In this document: one piece after another, positions 1-8,496 of the stretch
Layout: the number at the start of each line of letters is the position of its first letter
Numbering within the stretch: the first letter of the stretch is position 1
Source: Bacillus carboniphilus
Lineage (GTDB): Bacteria > Bacillota > Bacilli > Bacillales > JAIVKR01
Length of the DNA: 64,000 bases
Assembly: GCF_020524035.2 (NCBI RefSeq)
Contig: NZ_CP129013.1
Coordinates: 2,633,501-2,697,500, forward strand
Reading direction: 5' to 3'
Made by a program: the position numbers and the translations under genes
Notes under the pieces: generated by a model
Seen by the model: the letters and a program-made list of their open reading frames with translations, nothing else
The model's database searches: none
Told to the model about the DNA's origin: nothing

Positions 1-529
1 TCGATATCTATTAATTGTAGTTGGTTTTAGTTTTTCTTTATATTCTCCTTCTTCTCTGACTGTTATTCTAATATCTTCAATCTCGTTATTTGGTAAAATC
101 GCAAAATTCCCTATTGTGTGATAGATTTTATTAAAACCCTTCACTTTATTTTTAAACCTATCTTTCTCAGAATAGTCCTGAATGTTTGTCAAAATCTTTT
201 CAACTTTAGCTCCATATTTTCCAAATAAAGTATTTAACGAATTCAAGGTATCTCCGCGATATGTTTTATCTTTTATAAGTTCTGATACACAATTAACTAC
301 AAGCTTTTCCTGCCAAAGCACACAATATATTGCTCTCGCTAGTTTCGTATCATCGCAATAAAACCAGAAACCTTGGCTACCAAATTTCTTATCACCTTGC
401 AGTTTTTTGAAGTCAAAGGAAGCCAAATTAGAAGGTTCATAGTTGAGTTCTTCATTTATAAACTCCTTCACTAAAATAGCACAATTACAATTTTTATTCT
501 TCGTTTTTGAACTAAAATGATTTATTCAT
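1..529 (-). CDS. Unknown protein, C-terminus outside window, one frameshift
   Basis: This is an open frame that runs off the left window edge. A strong ribosome binding site (AAAGGAGGG) precedes an ATG at 529, but that frame stops after five codons. Removing one base from the four-base run at 514-517 joins it to a long open frame. The joined product begins MNKSFSSKTKNKNCNCA and continues for about 175 residues to the edge. It is soluble, charged and rich in Lys and Asn, with a phrase TIGNFAILPNN near the end. I do not recognise it with confidence; the phrase reminds me of DUF6994-type proteins. It follows the Kiwa-like pair on the same strand and may belong to that module or be a separate island gene. 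Confidence 0.55.
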
Positions 530-650
530 CGTAATACCCTCCTTTATTTTTGAACTATTTTACTAATAAAAGGGGATAATACCAGATACGATTTTTTCAC
601 TCTTATTTGAAAAATCCGTCTTTACTTGTGGTTCAGTCTCCGTTGAGCAT

Positions 651-1352
651 CTAAATATGATTATTTATAAACGTGTTGGTAAATTGTATAATCTTGAATA
701 AGTACCCATTCATTTCCTTATTCCACAGAGCTAAGAACACCAAGAAACTTCCTAGAAAAATTACAACCTTTTTAAATGAAAGCCGGCTTCTCGAATCATC
801 CACAAACATTACTGCACCAGGGGATAAAATCCTCGTATATATGGTAGTTTTTAGTGGAACATCTTTTCTTTTTTCTGATACTACAATTAGATTTTCACCA
901 TTTTCACCGTGTGCAATATTAATATCGTAGAATAAACTTAATACTGGATTGATATGGTAAAGGTTATTATGCATATATAAATATCCTATTACTAGAAAAA
1001 GCACTAAAAATGCAAATATTGTTGGGATATTAAAGTCCCCGTCGCTGTTAGTGATATTTGAGTTAAATGAAATGAAAGGAATTATATAAGTTACTATATA
1101 ATTTAAAGCTTCACTGCCCTTACTGTATACCATATCTAATTTAATTGGAAAATTAGGAGTTGCCTTTAACGGTTTGTCTAAATACATCTTTAAAGTCAAG
1201 ATAGTGACTGTGATAATCATCCAAATGAAAAGACATAGCAAAAGGTTATTTATGTTCATTAGGAACAATATAATAAAAAGAGGCAAGTAAGAACTTAAGA
1301 AAAGCATGTACCTAAATACTCTATTGATCACAAATTCTACTTTATCCCCCAT
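651..1352 (-). CDS. Multi-pass membrane protein, possible Kiwa KwaA-like partner
   Basis: The product is about 233 residues. It has hydrophobic segments near residues 15-30, 35-55, 110-130 and close to the C-terminus (200-220), so about four membrane spans, with a soluble stretch between the last two. The start is placed at 1352 because an AGAGAGG ribosome binding site sits nine bases upstream; an ATG seven codons earlier has no such site. It lies just downstream of a DUF4868-like gene, with only about 25 bases between them, so the two are one transcription unit. In the Kiwa anti-phage system a four-span membrane protein (KwaA) works with a DUF4868 protein (KwaB). The assignment is inferred from topology and neighbour, not from a sequence motif. 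The gene order is the reverse of the usual kwaA-kwaB order. Confidence 0.45.
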   Translation of the reverse strand: MGDKVEFVINRVFRYMLFLSSYLPLFIILFLMNINNLLLCLFIWMIITVTILTLKMYLDKPLKATPNFPIKLDMVYSKGSEALNYIVTYIIPFISFNSNITNSDGDFNIPTIFAFLVLFLVIGYLYMHNNLYHINPVLSLFYDINIAHGENGENLIVVSEKRKDVPLKTTIYTRILSPGAVMFVDDSRSRLSFKKVVIFLGSFLVFLALWNKEMNGYLFKIIQFTNTFINNHI

Positions 1353-1376
1353 GATATTATCCTCTCTCCTCATAAG

Positions 1377-2354
1377 TTAACCTATGTTTATTCTTTGGTT
1401 AGCAAATATCCTTGTCTCACTTACTAATGTTTCTGCTGCCTCATCATTAATAATCCGTATTATTTGGTCTACTGATTTATGACTATTTTCTTCATCGATT
1501 CTAATTGTTTTCTTTTGCGAATCTAAACTGAAAAATAGACCTTCATCTATTGCTTCCTTGACTTTCTGAAAGGTATCAAAAGTAACATTGTCAAACTTAC
1601 TCGCAGAACTTATCGTAAAAAGCTTCCTCTTAAAGTTCTTATTTCTACTACAATGAGATTCTAAAACAAGGAAGTTATCTATTAAGCCGCTCCCATTAAT
1701 ACTCCCTAAGATAGCCTCAGAATGCATGTTAATATGTTCTTCGTATTTAAATAAGCGTTCAAAGAAAAAACTGTGCGTTACAAAAATCTCATCATCAATA
1801 CTAAAAGCACAACATTTTTCATTTAACTCTAGGTGTGATACTTCTACTTTTTGAAGCAGGTCACCATCTTCATTTCCAAAACTATATAAGCTTTTTTTCG
1901 GCTTATAGAAGTTCGATTTTGAAAGTGTCGAAAATATTTGAACACGAAATTCTTTTGCTGTGTTATTATCTGTTACAATTACATCAATAACGTACCCCTT
2001 CATAGAACTTGAAGATTCTTCGAAAATCTTCTTTGTAAGTCCAGTGGAGTTATCTTCAATAATGAGTTCCTCAATGTCTAGAAAATTCGGTACTTCAACT
2101 TTCTTCAAACATGAGACACTTTCGTTACCATCTGGTGCTGTGTTGTTTTGGTATTCAAATAATTGAGCATCCATAGCATTTTTTAGATTCATATAAATGA
2201 TTGCTCTTAAATCTTCATGGGTGGACATATTCAGCTTATATAATTTAAAAGGTTCCTCTTCATCTGAAAGTAGAAATGCTGACAAACCATTAATTGAATA
2301 GTTACCAGTACAATTAACGAAAATCTCTTGTAAAACCTTAAAGTTAATTTCCAT
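1377..2354 (-). CDS. DUF4868-like protein, possible KwaB-like anti-phage component
   Basis: This 325-residue soluble protein has no signal peptide or membrane span. Its central and C-terminal layout resembles DUF4868. Residues around 150-215 carry phrases such as FYKPKKSLYSFGNEDGD followed by FSIDDEIFVTHSFFFERLF. The C-terminus has an acidic phrase DQIIRIINDEAAETLVSETR, which matches the way these proteins end. DUF4868 is the defining domain of KwaB, the DNA-binding partner of membrane KwaA in the Kiwa phage-defence system. The gene is first in a two-gene unit with a membrane protein and sits in a defence-rich island. I recognise the family only by pattern, so function is inferred. A profile search would settle it. 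Confidence 0.5.
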   Translation of the reverse strand: MEINFKVLQEIFVNCTGNYSINGLSAFLLSDEEEPFKLYKLNMSTHEDLRAIIYMNLKNAMDAQLFEYQNNTAPDGNESVSCLKKVEVPNFLDIEELIIEDNSTGLTKKIFEESSSSMKGYVIDVIVTDNNTAKEFRVQIFSTLSKSNFYKPKKSLYSFGNEDGDLLQKVEVSHLELNEKCCAFSIDDEIFVTHSFFFERLFKYEEHINMHSEAILGSINGSGLIDNFLVLESHCSRNKNFKRKLFTISSASKFDNVTFDTFQKVKEAIDEGLFFSLDSQKKTIRIDEENSHKSVDQIIRIINDEAAETLVSETRIFANQRINIG

Positions 2355-2492
2355 ACAATAACCTCGTTCAAAGTATTTTATTGAATCATATTTACTATTT
2401 TATCACAATTTTCTTTAAACGAAAGCTTTGGAATTTACAGATTCCATCCATAATGGAGTTGGATATCTTGATAGCTTTGTATTCCGATTCTT

Positions 2493-2867
2493 TCAAGGAA
2501 TTAGGATTTTAACTGTAGAAAGGTACATTGGCGAATGCTCATGAAGCCTGAACGTAGACAGATTCAACATGCCATTCTTTAAATTGATAAAGTTGCGTCC
2601 TGTGTTCATCTCTTCAACAATAGGTGCTTCACGTTGGAGAGTTCTAATAATCTCAGTTTCATATGTGTTTTTCCAACTGTTCCATCTACCCTCATGCATC
2701 ACTGCCCTGATTATTTTTCCGAGATTCTCTTCAGAAAACTCTTCATATACACCCGTATTTGTTGTATAGAAAGAGTCTTCCGTCTCTTGTTGAACGCACA
2801 TGGCAACGCTTGAGGAAATGCCTTGCAAAGACGTTGGCGTTAAAGTGGTATCGTTTCTTTTTGTCAT
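2493..2867 (-). pseudogene. Truncated phage/plasmid primase-helicase (P4/D5 type)
   Basis: The fragment is about 124 residues. Its end (INLKNGMLNLSTFRLHEHSP) matches the conserved segment of D5/P4-family primase-helicases just before the helicase domain ('NvkNGlldl.tgel..Hsp.y.st'). The ATPase part that should follow is missing: the frame stops within a few codons of YLSTVK. Downstream, another frame reads a short tail-like peptide (GIQSYQDIQLHYGWNL) and then stops, so an internal deletion is possible. The start at 2867 follows a GAGGGT site; an in-frame TTG lies at 2900. It is the last gene of a tightly packed operon, probably a remnant replication module of a phage or integrative element. 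Confidence 0.6.
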
Positions 2868-2903
2868 CGTAAAGAAACCCTCTTTCTTCCGCCTTTCCAA
2901 CCT

Positions 2904-3359
2904 TCAGAACTTGCCCCAGTTCAAAAGCAATGCTTCCGGAACCAGTGAGTCGGCAATCAATTCAGCAGACTTGAATCGTTCTAAAGACTTGTGTTTAGGC
3001 ATATCGTGGACATGTTCCATTAAAGCGGAGAAGAACGATTCTTCCTCTCCAACCGCCTCCATGCTAACAGCAGTTACCAATAAGGATTGTTTTTCTGGAA
3101 CATCAATCTCCTGAACCAATACTCTAAGCGTCTCCGAAGATTCTAACAATCTTAGTTTGCTTATTGGATGCTTTGATAAAAAGTTGTGAGTTTCTTTTTT
3201 ATATAGAAGAACATTCTCATTTTTACTTACTTTTACCTGTGCTACATCAAATCGCTCGTTTGCTTGAATAGGGTAGGTTTGAGAAGCACTTGACTCCTCA
3301 TTATTTGTTTTAGGTTTACTTTTGTGAATCACCGGTCGCTTAACCTTTTTCAATGCCAT
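2904..3359 (-). CDS. Hypothetical protein in a decayed replication operon
   Basis: This 151-residue soluble protein has a basic N-terminus (MALKKVKRPVIHKSKPK) followed by a mixed alpha/beta-like region and no obvious motif. Its start codon overlaps the stop of the preceding gene at 3359, and the primase fragment follows at once, so all three are translated from one message. The position between a small gene and a primase suggests a role in phage or plasmid replication, for example a single-strand-binding, nuclease or regulatory protein. I recognise no family and assign no function. Confidence 0.6.
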   Translation of the reverse strand: MALKKVKRPVIHKSKPKTNNEESSASQTYPIQANERFDVAQVKVSKNENVLLYKKETHNFLSKHPISKLRLLESSETLRVLVQEIDVPEKQSLLVTAVSMEAVGEEESFFSALMEHVHDMPKHKSLERFKSAELIADSLVPEALLLNWGKF

Positions 3360-3613
3360 TACGCCACCTCCCCATACAATTCAAATGAACTGCAATTAAT
3401 AATCTCAATTGGCTCATTTTCCCTTGCTCCAAAACATTTTGAGTTTAACTCAGGGAAGAAGTTAATTAAGTCATTACATGCAGATTTCACTGTATCTTCA
3501 GGGTCATCCATGTAACAACCATCTTGAATTACAATTCCCCAGATTCCGGTTTGGTCTAGAAACTTAGCAAACTCTAGTTGCAAACCAGCGTATTGACCTC
3601 TTGTCATTACCAT
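3359..3613 (-). CDS. Small hypothetical protein in a decayed replication operon
   Basis: This is an 84-residue acidic soluble protein starting MVMTRGQYAGLQLEF. The start overlaps the stop of the truncated gene upstream (TGGTAATG arrangement), and its own stop overlaps the next start. This spacing is typical of a compact phage or plasmid operon. No domain is recognised. Confidence 0.55.
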   Translation of the reverse strand: MVMTRGQYAGLQLEFAKFLDQTGIWGIVIQDGCYMDDPEDTVKSACNDLINFFPELNSKCFGARENEPIEIINCSSFELYGEVA

Positions 3614-3877
3614 CTCTGAAAACCCTTAGGATAGAAGTCAATCTCTGATGAATCTTCATGAATATTGATTCGATTCGCAAGTACTTTCTGAACTAAAAGG
3701 TCTTTTACTAATCGTTTTATAACTCTTTGCATTCCATCAGGAGAAGTCCCTTCAGGAATCAGAACCTGAGCTGCTAGACGATAGATTGCATTGACACCAT
3801 CATAGTGGTCTCTTCTTGCATCAGTTAGATATGATACTGCAATTTGGTAGTTATTTTTTTGCGAACTATAAACTTTA
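3607..3877 (-). pseudogene. 3' fragment of a gene cut by the ISL3 insertion
   Basis: An open frame with no start enters from the left end of the ISL3 element. It reads for about 80 codons (including YLTDARRDHYDGVNAIYR and a C-terminal DFYPKGFQRW) and stops at 3607, overlapping the next start. The reading is coherent and basic-helical, so this is the genuine C-terminus of the first gene of the replication remnant operon. The N-terminal part was removed or displaced by the insertion sequence. The protein family is not recognised. Confidence 0.55.
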
Positions 3878-5229
3878 GCTTCTTCGCTGTTTAAGATGGT
3901 GCAATAGTGACGATACTGGATTCTAAAACAATAGAATGCAGGTGATCAAGATGTTAATAGAAGTGAAGGGAATAGAAGAGGTCTTTCACATTTCGGAACC
4001 ATGGTATATAGAAAGTTGTATTTTTAACAATGAACATCAGCAATTAGACGTCTATGTAGATATTCGTAAGGGAGCTAGATTTTCCTGTTCGAATTGTGGA
4101 GCAGAAAACCAATCTGTATATGACATAGCTGACTACAACCGAACGTGGAGGCATTTAAACTTCCTTGAATATCCCTGCTATATCCACGCAGAATTACCTA
4201 GGACGGATTGTCAGAACTGCCAAAAGGTTCATCGCGTAAAAATCCCCTGGGCAATTAAGAGTCGATCTAATTTCACGATCCTTTTTGACGCATGGATTAT
4301 GACCCTGGCAAAGGATATGCCTATGAGTGCGATCAGCCGTTTAGTTGGTGAACACGATACCCAGTTGTGGAGAATTCTTCACTATTATGTGGATCACGCC
4401 ATTGAGTCTCAAGATTTATCAGAAGTGACGATGATTAGTACAGATGAAACCTCTTCAAAGAGAGGGCATAACTATATCACGATTTTTATGGATCCCCAAA
4501 AAAAGAATGTCATCCACGTCACAAAGGGAAAGGACTCTAGTACATGGGGAGAGTGTAAGAAACATCTAGAATCTCGCGGAGGACAGGCAGAGAAGATAAC
4601 TGAAGTTTGTATGGATATGTCGCCCGCTTTTATTAAGGGAGCGAAAGAAAACTTCCCCAAAGCGTCCATTACATTTGATAAGTTTCATGTCGTCAAAGCC
4701 GTAAATGAAGCAGTAGACGATGTGCGTCGTAAGGAACAAAAAACGTGTAAAGACTTAAAAAACACACGATATGTCTGGTTAAAAAATGAGAAAAACTTAA
4801 CAAGCCCTCAAAGAGAAACCCTTGACCGTTTAAAAGATTGTAACTTAGATACAGCGAAAGCCTATCGTATGCGAATAATCTTTCAAGAAATCTTTCAATA
4901 CCCTCGTGAAATTGCCCCTATGGTATTAAACGACTGGATTGAGTGGGGACTTCGTTGCAGACTGCAGCCCATGGTAGATGTTTCAAAGACCATTATGACG
5001 GAATTATCAGGTGGTTCTCATCCAAGCTAAACAATGGATTATTAGAAGGAATTAATAGTGTCTTTCAGGCTGCCAAAAGAAAAGCACGAGGCTATCGTTC
5101 GCATAAAAATATGGTGGCCATGGTCTTTTTACTCCATGGAAAACTGGACTTCAAATTAAATAAATAAAAAAGAACAAGTAACAGTTTGGAGCCATACCTT
5201 GCTTCACAACTAAACTCATTCCCTTGTCC
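3878..5229 (+). mobile_element. ISL3-family insertion sequence, copy 1
   Basis: The left boundary is inferred by comparison with the second copy at 10958: the sequences become identical at GCTTCTTCGCTGTTTAAG. On the right they diverge after CATTCCCTTGTCC at 5229, so this copy may lack a few tens of bases at its right end. It contains one transposase gene with a frameshift. The insertion cut a gene of the replication operon on its left. No target duplication can be confirmed. Confidence 0.75.
3951..5167 (+). pseudogene. ISL3-family transposase, frameshifted near the C-terminus
   Basis: An N-terminal zinc-finger-like region has CSNC and, further on, DCQNCQK. The DDE-type catalytic core follows (phrases MISTDETSSKRGHNYIT, EVCMDMSPAFIKG and TFDKFHVVK), as in ISL3 transposases (DUF4277/transposase_12 type). 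The first frame stops at 5030, while the expected C-terminal segment (GIIRWFSSKLNNGLLEGINS, then KARGYRSHKNM) is in another frame down to 5167. The break lies at the TCAAAGACCATTATGACGG stretch and is also present in copy 2. Start is MLIEV at 3951; a second ATG lies 15 bases upstream. It is probably inactive unless frameshifting occurs. Confidence 0.8.
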
Positions 5230-5269
5230 GGTTTTAAGTCTTTTAGAAAAGGAGTTTTTTATTTTCTAA

Positions 5270-5461
5270 ATAATCATTCTAAATGTCGAAGAGCCAAATA
5301 AAAATGATAGGTTAAATTATCAGAGATTGTATGATGTTAAATGCTCAAAGTGCGATTCGATTCTATATTCTCAACCATACGATTATGGATCAAGTTTAAA
5401 TGAAGTGGAAAATTTTAGAAATTTAGTCCAAAAGATCTCATCTTTTGGACTAAATTTCTAA
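5270..5461 (+). pseudogene. C-terminal fragment of an unknown plus-strand gene
   Basis: A start-less open frame of about 63 codons (reading VEEPNKNDRLNYQRLYDVKC, then SKCDSILYSQPYD) ends in TAA at 5461. It has a CSKC pair typical of a zinc ribbon. It converges on the LlaJI-like nuclease gene, and both stop codons lie inside one long perfect inverted repeat. The 5' part has been lost at the ISL3 boundary. Confidence 0.4.
5415..5461. terminator. 22-bp-arm perfect inverted repeat between convergent genes
   Basis: The left arm (starting TTAGAAATTTAGTCC) is the exact reverse complement of the right arm, with a three-base CTC loop. It contains the end of the plus-strand fragment and the last codons and stop of the minus-strand nuclease gene. 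The arms are far longer than a usual terminator stem. The position suggests a bidirectional terminator, although no clean T-tract follows. Confidence 0.6.
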
Positions 5462-6811
5462 TGCTAGTTGATTATAACCGTCAATCGTATTTCGTTTCCT
5501 TGTTTCATTTATCAAAGTAAATATTTCAGCAAGGATTTCCTCATCAAATTTATTTCCATTGATATAAGCGTTAAATACATAATCTGCTTTTATATAGAAG
5601 AGAATGATCGGGAGTTTACCCAATAAACCTAGATTAACTCTTCCAATAATCTTATAAATATAATCCATATCATCATTGGGAAATAATAGGGCATTTGCAG
5701 TGTTACATCCTTTAAATATATCACTATAAATCATTTCATAAATGTGTTGCTTTGCTACGTCATTAATACCTGGATTACCTTTAAAACCACTCTCTGATGA
5801 TGTAATATTATAATATTTTGCATCAAGGATCATTATGGAGTTTTCTTGAACAGCAATAATATCGGGTTGATATTCATCTGAATTACCTACACTATTATTT
5901 AAGTAATTCTCCCAAAATGCCGTATATTTTTTCCAAATACTATCTGAAACCATCTTCCTCAATTTATCTTTTTGATCGTTTAAGACCTTTTTTAATACAT
6001 ACTCCCAAACATATTCAAAACTTTTTGTACCAAAGAGAGACAACTCTTTATTGTAATTTACATACTCTTCATTTAAATAATGAATCATCGCATTTAACAA
6101 TCTAACTTTTTGGTCATTAAAAACTACTTGCATTTCCTTTTTAATAACACTAATTAGGAATGTTTTATCTCCTAATGAACTAAGTGCCATGCTTGGCGTT
6201 AAAATGTTTGTAGGCTCATATCCCAGCAACCTACTAAAGCGTAAGAAGCAATCATATATGATATTCTGATGGATAGCTGTTACGGTGTTGGATTCATCAT
6301 TCTTGTATTCATTATTTTTTGTATTCAAATAAAATGGTTGTTTATTTACAAAGTAAGGATTTACATCAGAGATTGTATCTTCCCAGCTTATTTCATCTTC
6401 ACCATCATCAATAATTTCTTCTACTTCTCTTTCATAATAACCATAGTAAACAAAGTCTCTTAAAAATAGATCGCTTAAGCCAAGGGTACTATTGTAGTCA
6501 CTCTGGTTATTTAAAGGATAAAAATCAGATGTCAGCTTTCGATAATTTGCTTTTTCATATTTTTTAAACACTTTAATTAGTCTAATTGTATTCTCAAGCT
6601 TTATCTTCTCATCTTTTGTTGTTGAGTATTTTGGCAATACACTTATTGTAATATCTTTGTATGCAATTAAGCCTACAAAATTAATGGTAATATAATCATT
6701 ATCTTTTTTTTGACATATGGATTCATGAAATAATATATTGAGTAATACCTCATCAAGTAAATTGCTTAAGTAACTTTTTTTATAGGGTTTTAACTCCTGT
6801 AAAAAAATCAT
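5450..6811 (-). CDS. LlaJI-type restriction endonuclease subunit (McrC-like, R2)
   Basis: The protein is about 453 residues. The N-terminal half is a DNA-recognition-like region, and the C-terminal half carries a PD-(D/E)xK nuclease signature: QPDIIAVQ followed by ILDAKYYN, where D and DAK supply the metal site. This matches the LlaJI/McrC family, whose McrB-like partner drives cleavage. The start is set at 6811: ATG lies one base after the McrB stop, with GGAAGG upstream. It is the last gene of the operon methylase-methylase-McrB-McrC, the same order as the lactococcal LlaJI system, which recognises an asymmetric GACGC site. Specificity here is unknown. Confidence 0.75.
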   Translation of the reverse strand: MIFLQELKPYKKSYLSNLLDEVLLNILFHESICQKKDNDYITINFVGLIAYKDITISVLPKYSTTKDEKIKLENTIRLIKVFKKYEKANYRKLTSDFYPLNNQSDYNSTLGLSDLFLRDFVYYGYYEREVEEIIDDGEDEISWEDTISDVNPYFVNKQPFYLNTKNNEYKNDESNTVTAIHQNIIYDCFLRFSRLLGYEPTNILTPSMALSSLGDKTFLISVIKKEMQVVFNDQKVRLLNAMIHYLNEEYVNYNKELSLFGTKSFEYVWEYVLKKVLNDQKDKLRKMVSDSIWKKYTAFWENYLNNSVGNSDEYQPDIIAVQENSIMILDAKYYNITSSESGFKGNPGINDVAKQHIYEMIYSDIFKGCNTANALLFPNDDMDYIYKIIGRVNLGLLGKLPIILFYIKADYVFNAYINGNKFDEEILAEIFTLINETRKRNTIDGYNQLALEI

Positions 6812-6812
6812 T

Positions 6813-8382
6813 TTATACAAGACCTTCCAAAGCCTCATGGACTTCCTTAACGAAGATTGGCTTTTTATCATCGCTTAAATAATCTTGTACTATCTTTGAG
6901 AATGTACTTTTCCTAAAAAGAATTGTTGGATTATGTCTTAGTACATCGTCCCTCAAATATAATAGTATTTTATTAACAAAAATTTCATCATTTTCGAATT
7001 CATCATTTTTCAGAAAGAATGGACCTATCAGCTTATCCTCTGGTATGTTTTCGTTTGATAAGAAATCATTAATTACTTCTCTAAATCCATTCCAAGAAAC
7101 TCTTACATCTAGGAAGTTCAAGAATATTTCTTTATCATTAACTTCATTCTTGTATTTATCAAGTAATAAGTATTTAAATGTCCACCTTCTCTTAAATGCT
7201 GCATCCATAGGTTGTACACCCTGATCGCCACTATTCATCGTAGCCCATATGTATAGATTTGTTGGAATCTTAATCTTTTCATCTATATAAGTACCCATTC
7301 TTGCTCTTAGAGCATTAAGAATATTATCCTGGACTGTAATAGAGTAAGAACTTTCACCTTCAATATTTCTATCTAATAATTGAAAAAAAGTCGCCAAAAA
7401 CACTAGCTGCATTCGCTCTATTAATCTCTTCTATTATTAGGATAAAATTATGTCCTGGATTATCTATTGCTCTACAAAGCATCTCAAGAAAAGGTCCAAT
7501 TTCAAACTTATAGTCAATTAATGGCTCATACTGATAATCTGCTTCTCGAACCATACTAGCATCATATACTCTTGAAGTAGCTTCTTTATAAATTGGAGTA
7601 GGTTTATATACACCTGCAAATTGACTATATGAATACTTTGGATAGAACGTAATTCTTTTTCGCAAATAATTATCTGGGAATAGTTCTGTTGCTACTGAAT
7701 CTAATTCATGGCTTTTCCCCGTTCCAGGAGCACCATATACGATTAAATTTCTCGGAAATTCACTAGGAATCTCATTAGGTTCAAAATTTAACTGTTGTGT
7801 TTGTTCTTCATTGCCAGTATTAGCATTTTCATCAAAATCATTTTCATAAAAATTATCTAGATTTAACATATAAGACAATAAAAAATTAGGTCTAAAAGCA
7901 TATGAATTTCGTTTCTTTTCCGTTGAAATCTTGAAAGTGGAGAAGCCATCTCGCATTGCTTGTGCAACTTTTTTAACATGAATTTTTGCTGAGTGATTTT
8001 TCCCTGGTTCAGAATAAGCATTTATATTCCAACCAACAATAATGGCATTCTGATTTCTTTCATAGACACCTAACAACAAATTAATTGTCTGTTCATCATC
8101 GACTATTTCTAAATCCTTTAGCTGAATTCTTTTATCATTAGGACTAGTTCTACCTGTATTCGATAACGGTTTACAGTATATGTTTAAATTGAAGGTCTCT
8201 CCTTCACCATTAGACATTGTTCCTTGTAACTGGGCTCTTTCTTCTAATGTCCAGTTTATACTCCAATTTGAATTTGCAAGAGCACCTTTGACTATTTCCT
8301 TTACTCTAGCAGGTTGTAAAACTGGTTCATCATCAACTACAAGTGTCCCATCTGGATTGGCTTGATTATATTCATTAGTCAT
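6813..8382 (-). CDS. McrB-like AAA+ GTPase/ATPase motor (LlaJI R1-type), one frameshift
   Basis: After an N-terminal region of about 200 residues comes a McrB-type AAA+ domain: Walker A GAPGTGKS, Walker B IIEEINRAN, then WATMNSGDQGVQPMD and the arginine pair KRRW. The frame breaks at a run of seven bases (7383-7389): reading one base less gives GDFFQLLDRNIEGE, the normal McrB sequence. The corrected protein is about 520 residues. The start at 8382 follows GGGAGTG at proper spacing. The motor feeds the downstream McrC-like nuclease and would translocate DNA before cleavage. The frameshift is probably a sequencing error, although a slippery seven-base run could also support phase variation. Confidence 0.75.
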
Positions 8383-8417
8383 TGTATACACTCCCTACAA
8401 AACTTCTTTCTATATAA

Positions 8418-8448
8418 AGAATAATATTCGTGGTTTTTTTTTGTAAAC
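8418..8448 (-). promoter_or_regulatory. Candidate promoter for the restriction genes
   Basis: On the minus strand TTTACA is followed 15-17 bases later by TATTAT/TTATTC, just upstream of the McrB-like start. A nine-A tract fills the spacer. It lies after the terminator that ends the methylase genes, so the restriction genes could have their own promoter. The match is modest. Confidence 0.3.
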
Positions 8449-8461
8449 ACCTCTATCACAT

Positions 8462-8496
8462 AAAAAAGAACAACCCTTATTAAACAGGGTTGCTCT
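8462..8496 (-). terminator. Intrinsic terminator between methylase and restriction genes
   Basis: On the minus strand, stem GAGCAACCC/GGGTTGTTC with a ten-base loop is followed by TTTTTT. It overlaps the 3' end of the second methyltransferase gene, so only part of the transcription would continue into the nuclease genes. Confidence 0.7.

Noticed and set aside
5236..5417. CRISPR-like or other array in the gaps of the island
   Set aside because: No regularly spaced direct repeats were seen anywhere in the window; the strong symmetry here is a single palindrome.
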